Below, piece after piece: positions 6,913 through 11,743 of a stretch of 11,743 nucleotides of DNA. The notes beneath the pieces are model-generated. The model did no database searches, was not told the origin of the DNA, and saw only the letters and a program-made list of their open reading frames with translations. The DNA is from Myxococcales bacterium (GTDB lineage Bacteria > Myxococcota_C > UBA6777), in contig JALTMC010000717.1 in assembly GCA_027005175.1 (NCBI GenBank), forward strand, positions 1 to 11,743, read 5' to 3'. Positions within the stretch are counted from its first letter, which is position 1. Each line of letters begins with the position of its first letter. A program made the translations under genes and the position numbers.

Positions 6913-6966
6913 CTTTGTTACCTTTTGCCACCAAAGATATTTCGAAACAGGGTTTATGTTTCCCTA

Positions 6967-8067
6967 TTATGTTTCTCTATCATTCTTGTTCTTTTTTTCC
7001 GCTTTGGTAATGGCGTGTCGGAATGCCTGACTATTTGGAAACAGCAAAACCTGAGATAAAAGCTCTTGAAGCTGGTGAGCGGAGAGTCCTTCTAGTCGAG
7101 TGAGGGTTCGCTGTCTTATCCGTGGAAAGCGTTGTTGAGCTAATTCAGAGAGAGTCTCTCGAAGGTATACATCGAGTCCTTCTGGTTCACCCAAACGTCG
7201 TGACAAGGCCCTGCGTTGCTCTGGCTCCAAGCACTCAATCAATTCTTCGGGGGCGAGGCCTTGAAGTCTTTCTTCGGGGGCGAGGCCTTGAAGTCTTTCT
7301 TCGGGAGTCAGTCCTTGGAGTCTCTCTTCCAAGGGCAACGAGTTCAGGTACTCTACCAGTATCTGTTGCATATTCCGTTCAAACTCTTCTTTTCTTGCTA
7401 ATGGCATGATTCGACTCCTTTCTCGGTGTTTTGCTAGCTGTTGGACCAACCAGGGATAGAGCCAAGGGAGTAGATGTTCCAGAACAGTTACAATCTTTTT
7501 TCCCTTTACAAAGTTTTTACTAAACAACCCCAGGACTTCATTCCCCTTTTCCTTCCATGCCACATCACTTTCGATGCACCAAGCGGTCCACGGCTGTGTT
7601 TGTAGCAAATATACTCCTTCATCTACCTCCAAAGCTTCTTGCTTCCAGTCCTTCAAGCCATCTTGAAAGCTTTCTGTCATGCTTGGTGCTACTACAAACA
7701 GTGACAAATCTTCAAGACGAAAACCTTCTTCCAGCACATGGTATTGAAGTGCATAAGCTGCCAATCTACTATAATCCATACGTTCTAATTGATCCACAGG
7801 TGATTTGAATTCGATCAAGTTTCGTTTGGTCAAGCGTTCCATCAATGCAGGCAAGCCATCAAAGGCTCCCCCTCGACTTTTCTCTTCCCAGATTACAATA
7901 TCCACTCTTTGTGGTTCTCGTGTAAGCTGGTACTCACTCAACAACCTATAATCTGTTGGTAAAAAGAAGGATAAGACATCAGCAAACAATGGATGCCAGG
8001 CTGTTTGTGGTTTTCCCTTCCGACTACTGCCATATTCCTCTTGTTCGTCTTCATCTCTTCCTTCCAT
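6967..8067 (-). CDS. Rpn/DUF4351-like PD-(D/E)XK nuclease-family protein, 366 aa
   Basis: The N-terminal half carries a PD-(D/E)XK nuclease core: RVDIVIW (Asp56) followed by LIEFKSP (Glu86-x-Lys88), then a helix-rich MDYSRLAAYALQYH. This resembles the 'recombination-promoting nuclease / putative transposase' and related Rpn families. Residues 246-275 are tandem 9-mers of EERLQGLxP, and the end (about 300-352: LRETLSELAQQRF, LTRLEGLSAHQLQELL) fits the DUF4351-type C-terminal helical domain often seen with such cores. Rpn proteins cut DNA and promote RecA-independent recombination; they are often multicopy and mobile-looking, with contributions to phage defence reported for some. The start has GGAGG 4 nt upstream. 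The gene is convergent with fabI (54 bp apart). A 19-bp direct repeat lies upstream. Confidence 0.72.
   Translation of the reverse strand: MEGRDEDEQEEYGSSRKGKPQTAWHPLFADVLSFFLPTDYRLLSEYQLTREPQRVDIVIWEEKSRGGAFDGLPALMERLTKRNLIEFKSPVDQLERMDYSRLAAYALQYHVLEEGFRLEDLSLFVVAPSMTESFQDGLKDWKQEALEVDEGVYLLQTQPWTAWCIESDVAWKEKGNEVLGLFSKNFVKGKKIVTVLEHLLPWLYPWLVQQLAKHRERSRIMPLARKEEFERNMQQILVEYLNSLPLEERLQGLTPEERLQGLAPEERLQGLAPEELIECLEPEQRRALSRRLGEPEGLDVYLRETLSELAQQRFPRIRQRTLTRLEGLSAHQLQELLSQVLLFPNSQAFRHAITKAEKKNKNDRET
7243..7323 (-). repeat. 27-bp in-frame tandem repeat in the Rpn-like gene
   Basis: Positions 7243-7269 and 7270-7296 are identical 27-mers, and 7297-7323 is a diverged third unit. A partial fourth lies just beyond. 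Each encodes nine residues (EERLQGL plus a two-residue linker). Identity at DNA level points to a recent duplication or a slippage-prone tract. Confidence 0.85.
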
Positions 8068-8092
8068 AATGCCTCCATTTTGTGATGGTGTA

Positions 8093-8141
8093 CCTAAACA
8101 TATGTTAAGTACTAGTCAGATTCCTAAACCTATGTCAAGTA
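8093..8141. repeat. 19-bp direct repeat upstream of the Rpn-like gene
   Basis: CCTAAACATATGTTAAGTA (8093-8111) and CCTAAACCTATGTCAAGTA (8123-8141) differ at 2 of 19 positions and are spaced 30 bp apart (start to start). The first copy contains the palindrome AACATATGTT. Read on the minus strand each copy includes a -35-like hexamer (TTGACA in the outer copy, TTAACA in the inner), but neither has a good -10. Possible regulator sites or mobile-element termini. Confidence 0.6.
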
Positions 8142-8223
8142 TTGTGAACTCAGATATATGTTTGGAGCGTTGATGGTCAGAGCAATGCTACATTTTGAGT
8201 ATGGGTTGGAGAACGGGATGGTT

Positions 8224-10620
8224 TCAGGTTGGGATAGGAAAGATTCGCATACTTAAGTGGCGGAATGTTTGCAGTAGTCGTTGGTCTTGTCCAAGCAAGT
8301 GAGCATGGAAGATCAGTTGATCATCATTCTGTTTTACAAATTGGATATGGGCTTCTTTTGGTTCGGAAGGTTGAGCGTCACAATGAACGATTACCTGTTT
8401 GATTGCGAAGGGAAGAACGAACAATCCCTTCTTTCGCAATCCCCATAGGCCGGCCGTTTGTAACACGAGTTCTTGGCCCACAGCATTGTGGCGCAGTGTG
8501 TCAGGTAGTCCCTGTCCCAATGCGCTATCATGGGTATGGAGTGTTGTGATCGCTGTGTCATCTCCATACCAAGCTTGACCCAGTACCTGCCATGTTGGAC
8601 CATGGAAGAAGGTATCGTAGATAGAGGCGATATTATGGTCTTCTTGGAGAGTTGAGCGTTCGAGTCTCGTGGGGTTGAGAGCTTCTTCAGAAGAATGGAG
8701 TTCCTCTAGGGGGACCGGAACAAAGGTTGCAGAAGCATGGTCAAGTTGTTCGATGCTTCCTCGGCGTTCTCGTTGGGAGGAGACTGTGGCTTGTACAGAC
8801 GCTGGTGTCTCTGAGTTGGCTTCGGCTCGTAGGGCATTTACCTTCATAATGGCTGTCTTGCCTGGGAAGAGCTTGAGTGCCTTGTTGAATCGGACATCTC
8901 GTATCTCTCGGTATAATGTCCCTTCACCCACTTCTTGGGCTGCGAGTAGCATCCAGGCCAGAGAGACCACACCTGGCTGAATTTCTGTGTTGCCCATCTT
9001 GTGATCTTCGAGGAACTTGATTTGTCCTGTTTGCAAGGAGCGTTCATAGCGAACCTCTGTACCGGGAACTCGCAACTGGATCTGACCCAAGGGGGTTTCT
9101 TCCTCTGGGAGTCGGCCTGAATAAACCCATTCTCCTTGAGCGCCATGATACCACAGGGTGGCGGTGTGAGAAGCTGTGGGCTGAGGAGGTAGGATGTCCA
9201 CACCCCGCTCTATCATGAACTTGGCGAGAGTGGCAGCCATTCCCACTTTATCCCAAGCTGTGTAATCGATGAGTAGAGCCTGTTGAAAATCTTCATCACC
9301 GATTAACCATCGAGCCATGGCTTCGTTGGCTGCGGCATAATCCACTTGTCCAATATTGCCGAAGCGAGAAGAAACAGAGCCAAACGCAAGCCAGGCTTTG
9401 ACGTGGTGAGCAGACAATGCTTGGTGTAGGTTGGCCAACCCCTTGAGTTTTACAGACATCACAAAGCGGACTTCTTCCGGTGTTTTTGACACCAAGTCTC
9501 GGCTTTGATCTACACCCGCACCGTGAATGACTGCGTCCACTTGACCCCACGTTGCGATGGTTTGTTGGACGGCCCTTTCTACCGCTTGAAGGTCATTCAT
9601 ATCAGTAGGAATCAAAAGACTCTTTACACCAAGTTGTTTGTATCGCTCGATTTGTTTGCGCAAGTTGTCTTGTTTTTCGGCACGTCTGAGTTCTTCTTGA
9701 ATTCGCTTCGGTGTTGCTTCTTCGCCAAGTTTAGAGCGAAGGATCTTTCGAGCTTCTGCCTTGTTTTTCAATGGCAATCTCTCGGAAATATCAGGCAACA
9801 TTGTGCGTCCAAGAATCACAACGCGAAACGACATGAGCTTTGCAAGAGACTCAGTGATCGTTGCGGTGATACCGCTACCTCCACCACTGATCATAATCAC
9901 TGGAGGTTGTTTTCCTGCTCGGTGTCCTATTCCGAGATCCTTGGGCATTGTTGGAAGAGTTTGTGCGGCAGTTTGAGTGGAAAAGGTTGTGATATACCGA
10001 GCATCACCGTCATACAATACTTCGAGGTGTGAAGTTGTATCTTGTAACTCATCTCGCAACCATGTTTTTGGAGCTTCGCTAACAATGTCAACGCAGCGAT
10101 TCCAGACATTCAATTCTCGCATCGCGCTCTTGACAAAGCCAGTTGTTGCACCACCCAATAACAAGGCATCGGGGGTTGCTTTTTTCTCTGAGCTTTCGGA
10201 GGATGCCGTGCTAAATGCACTCCTCCCCATTGCAGTACAAGACAGCCAACGGAGTCCGGTGGTGTGTTTTTGTAAAGCTTGAGTCAGGGCAAGGCGCAAC
10301 ACGGACATTTCGATAGACGCCTCTGCGAGGTCCGATTCTCTTCCAACAAAGGACAACGCCAACACATCGACACATAGGCTTGAATTGTGTGGTAGCCACT
10401 TTTGCAATTGTTTGATCTGTCGTTCTCGATTTTTCGAGAAGTCAAATGTTTTGTACTTGATGGACAAAGCTCTCAGTTGCTTTGTCAGGTTCGGAGGTAG
10501 CGTTGTCGCACCATACGTCAAGATGGCAGCTTGTGTAGGCCAGGAACAGTCCTCTTTGGGTTGTAACGATGGTTCTGCTCTTTGTAGAATGAGCTTGCGA
10601 AGATACAAGGGGGCCTTCAC
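8224..10620 (-). CDS. PUFA-synthase/PKS-like ketoreductase-dehydratase protein, 798 aa
   Basis: This is a free-standing KR-DH polypeptide. Residues 1-235 look like the structural half of a reductase pair. The catalytic KR runs about 238-475: GGGSGI (246-251), a Lys/Glu-rich helical insertion after GRT (about 275-330, with TPKRIQEE) like that in PfaA-type KRs, VDAVIHGAG, then Ser415-Ser418, Tyr428 and Asn432 in SRFGNIGQVDYAAAN. A hot-dog dehydratase follows (about 515-798): FLEDHKMG (catalytic His540), QPGVV, and FFHGPTWQVL (671-680). Where PKS dehydratases usually have Asp in DAxxQ, this has NAVGQ (Asn712). KR should reduce 3-ketoacyl-ACP with NADPH and DH dehydrate it. There is no KS, AT or ACP in the chain; the ACP gene is 38 bp upstream. 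The GTG start has no clear Shine-Dalgarno and lies in a hairpin. A TTG four codons later, with AAGG 5 nt before it, is an alternative. The frame is open for only 19 further codons upstream, without a usual start. Confidence 0.85.
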   Translation of the reverse strand: MKAPLYLRKLILQRAEPSLQPKEDCSWPTQAAILTYGATTLPPNLTKQLRALSIKYKTFDFSKNRERQIKQLQKWLPHNSSLCVDVLALSFVGRESDLAEASIEMSVLRLALTQALQKHTTGLRWLSCTAMGRSAFSTASSESSEKKATPDALLLGGATTGFVKSAMRELNVWNRCVDIVSEAPKTWLRDELQDTTSHLEVLYDGDARYITTFSTQTAAQTLPTMPKDLGIGHRAGKQPPVIMISGGGSGITATITESLAKLMSFRVVILGRTMLPDISERLPLKNKAEARKILRSKLGEEATPKRIQEELRRAEKQDNLRKQIERYKQLGVKSLLIPTDMNDLQAVERAVQQTIATWGQVDAVIHGAGVDQSRDLVSKTPEEVRFVMSVKLKGLANLHQALSAHHVKAWLAFGSVSSRFGNIGQVDYAAANEAMARWLIGDEDFQQALLIDYTAWDKVGMAATLAKFMIERGVDILPPQPTASHTATLWYHGAQGEWVYSGRLPEEETPLGQIQLRVPGTEVRYERSLQTGQIKFLEDHKMGNTEIQPGVVSLAWMLLAAQEVGEGTLYREIRDVRFNKALKLFPGKTAIMKVNALRAEANSETPASVQATVSSQRERRGSIEQLDHASATFVPVPLEELHSSEEALNPTRLERSTLQEDHNIASIYDTFFHGPTWQVLGQAWYGDDTAITTLHTHDSALGQGLPDTLRHNAVGQELVLQTAGLWGLRKKGLFVLPFAIKQVIVHCDAQPSEPKEAHIQFVKQNDDQLIFHAHLLGQDQRLLQTFRHLSMRIFPIPT

Positions 10621-10641
10621 CTGCAGATCGTTATGCAGGTG
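10618..10641 (-). promoter_or_regulatory. Hairpin sequestering the KR-DH start codon
   Basis: A perfect 8-bp inverted repeat, CACCTGCA-N8-TGCAGGTG, spans 10618-10641. In the mRNA the last three bases of the 3' arm are the GUG start codon of the KR-DH gene. The 5' arm begins 17 nt after the ACP stop codon (10659-10661). There is no U-run, so it is not a standard terminator. A ribosome finishing the ACP gene could disturb it, which would couple translation; this is inference. Confidence 0.5.
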
Positions 10642-10658
10642 TAGTGAGTCAAATTCAG

Positions 10659-11678
10659 CTACCCCGATGTATCGGGAGAATCAGCAGACTCACGGTTTTG
10701 TCCGCCAGGGATATTCTGTTGTACATAGGTGATGAGAGAGCGAAGAGTGGGGTAGTCGGTGATTTTAAAGGAGTCATCACGAACGAGTTCGAGAGTGTCT
10801 CGTAGCTCTGCCATCACTTCGACTTGACGGATACTATCGATACCCAGATCGGCTTCCAAGTGCTCATCCAAGCCAAGCTCTTCGATATCATATCCTGTGC
10901 GGTCTGCGACCAGGTTGAGAATCATCGATTGGAGATCATCGCTACTGGAAGCCGCAGGTTCGACTTCCTTTTTCGCTACAGGTACAGGTTGAGGTGATGG
11001 GGCTGTGCCAACTGCTGGAGTCCCATTGCCCCATTGGCTTGTTGTTGCTGGCATCTGTGCTGTTTGCTGTACCGATACAGAGTTTGGGAATGTGGTAGGG
11101 CTGGGGGAGGTCTGCGGGGCTGTGGGCCAGGATGGTGTTGGAGCAGCCATCGATTGATATGTGGGTGCTTGTGGTGCCATCGGAGTTGCCTTCGATTGAT
11201 ATGCGGGGGCTTGTGGTGCAATGGGAGCAGCAGGCAACGGGTAGGTCGGCATTCCAGGAGTAAAGCTTGGAACCGCTGTTCTGGGTGCGACCATTTGGGT
11301 ATGCTGAGGGTGCATGGCTTGGTAGGTCGCCATTAATTGTTGGATCAGATGAGGTCCCTGAGCGGCCACAAACTGCCAGAAGCCTGGATCCATCCACAGG
11401 GAAGGTTGGGGATATCCAAACATTGGAGTGGGGGGATATCCAAAAGGTGATGAATAGGGGGACGCAAAAGGCATCATTGGTGTCATATAAGCTGGTTGTC
11501 CGTAGGGGACTTGTTGGTTATAAGGCAGTGTCGCTTGGCCGTGGAACATCTGAGGCGTCTGAAAGGCTGGTGTCACAGGTTGTTGTTGGGCGGCTAGTCC
11601 AGCTGAGGAGCCAGACGGCTGGGCTGGGTAGGTTGGGTGGGCTGGGTAAATCGATTGTGGTGTTTGTTGTTCTTGCAT
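10659..11678 (-). CDS. Acyl carrier protein with long Pro/Gln/Tyr-rich N-terminal arm, 339 aa
   Basis: Only the last third is a recognisable domain: an ACP/PCP fold at about 244-322 (from the ATG) with LGIDSIRQVEVM, where Ser282 is the phosphopantetheine attachment site, as in PUFA- and PKS-type ACPs. The first 240 residues are low complexity, rich in Pro, Gln, Ala, Tyr and Met (YPAHPTYPAQP, FGYPPTPMFGYP), with a repeated MAPQAPxYQS element. One helical patch, WQFVAAQGPHLIQQLMATYQ, may be a docking helix. It presumably tethers the growing chain for the KR-DH protein downstream. The ATG at 11678 was chosen because it lies 1 nt after a TGA ending a frame open to the window edge. A GTG at 11711 would add 11 residues. 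Neither start has a clear Shine-Dalgarno. A short inverted repeat (10663-10676) overlaps the last codons. Confidence 0.85.
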   Translation of the reverse strand: MQEQQTPQSIYPAHPTYPAQPSGSSAGLAAQQQPVTPAFQTPQMFHGQATLPYNQQVPYGQPAYMTPMMPFASPYSSPFGYPPTPMFGYPQPSLWMDPGFWQFVAAQGPHLIQQLMATYQAMHPQHTQMVAPRTAVPSFTPGMPTYPLPAAPIAPQAPAYQSKATPMAPQAPTYQSMAAPTPSWPTAPQTSPSPTTFPNSVSVQQTAQMPATTSQWGNGTPAVGTAPSPQPVPVAKKEVEPAASSSDDLQSMILNLVADRTGYDIEELGLDEHLEADLGIDSIRQVEVMAELRDTLELVRDDSFKITDYPTLRSLITYVQQNIPGGQNRESADSPDTSG

Positions 11679-11679
11679 G

Positions 11680-11743
11680 TCACTTCGTCGCTCTGTTGGT
11701 TGCGAACCCACTGCTATTGGCAGTGCCGGGCTTTTTGTGGAGG
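11680..11743 (-). CDS. Possible C-terminal end of an upstream gene (cut by window edge)
   Basis: A minus-strand frame is open from the right edge to a TGA at 11680-11682, one nucleotide before the ACP ATG. Its 20 visible residues (starting LHKKPGTANSSG, ending NRATK) show no domain. The TGACATG junction is typical of tightly packed operon genes. By analogy with PfaA order, the gene beyond the edge could encode ketosynthase/acyltransferase functions. The open stretch is too short to be conclusive. Confidence 0.35.
   Translation of the reverse strand, partial: LHKKPGTANSSGFATNRATK
11709..11725 (-). promoter_or_regulatory. Hairpin at the upstream GTG of the ACP gene
   Basis: A perfect 6-bp inverted repeat, CACTGC-N5-GCAGTG, ends (in mRNA sense) exactly with the alternative GUG start of the ACP frame. 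It mirrors the hairpin at the KR-DH GTG (CACCTGCA/TGCAGGTG). It would lie inside the tail of the upstream gene if that frame is real. Confidence 0.35.

Noticed and set aside
6944-6962. GAAACA-N7-TGTTTC as a terminator between fabI and the Rpn-like gene
   Set aside because: Six A/T-rich base pairs with no T-run on either side; too weak to call.
9505-10032. Plus-strand frame of 175 codons inside the KR-DH gene
   Set aside because: Antisense shadow of the KR domain. The KR motifs are all on the minus strand.

Overview
The window reads as a bacterial chromosome segment from a Gram-negative organism. It carries an outer-membrane-type Sel1 lipoprotein, a hybrid histidine kinase, FabI and a PUFA-synthase-like module, with moderate base composition and mixed ATG/GTG starts. 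The small conserved protein at 467-712 and the PUFA/PKS-like genes fit Myxococcota or another former 'Deltaproteobacteria' lineage. That placement is an inference from remembered family distribution, not something the sequence proves.

Left part (1-2575, all minus strand): a secreted ComEA-type helix-hairpin-helix protein cut by the window edge, with a hairpin-rich leader; an 81-residue conserved small protein; and a PAS-HisKA-HATPase-REC hybrid sensor kinase whose receiver domain is broken by a frameshift, the last 49 codons lying in another frame. A roughly 490 bp gene-poor stretch (2576-3061) follows, with short cacgaat-type repeats and a candidate kinase promoter.

Middle (3062-6912): an M20 metallopeptidase and a cysteine-rich Sel1-repeat lipoprotein form a probable minus-strand operon (17 bp gap). 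Diverging from it on the plus strand is a tight pair, an alkyltransferase-like DNA-damage protein (ATL, Cys replaced by Trp) and a FabI enoyl-ACP reductase. The divergent spacer holds a candidate promoter overlapped by an inverted repeat.

Right part (6967-11743, minus strand): a Rpn/DUF4351-type PD-(D/E)XK nuclease-like protein with an internal 27-bp repeat and a 19-bp direct repeat upstream; then a ketoreductase-dehydratase protein and an acyl carrier protein with a very long Pro/Gln/Tyr-rich N-terminal arm. In transcription order these are [edge gene] - ACP - KR-DH. This is the order of the C-terminal half of a PfaA-type PUFA synthase but on separate polypeptides, so ketosynthase/acyltransferase genes are expected just beyond the right edge. 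Hairpins at the two possible GTG starts of this module suggest translational coupling. The split module with its hairpins is the most interesting system here.
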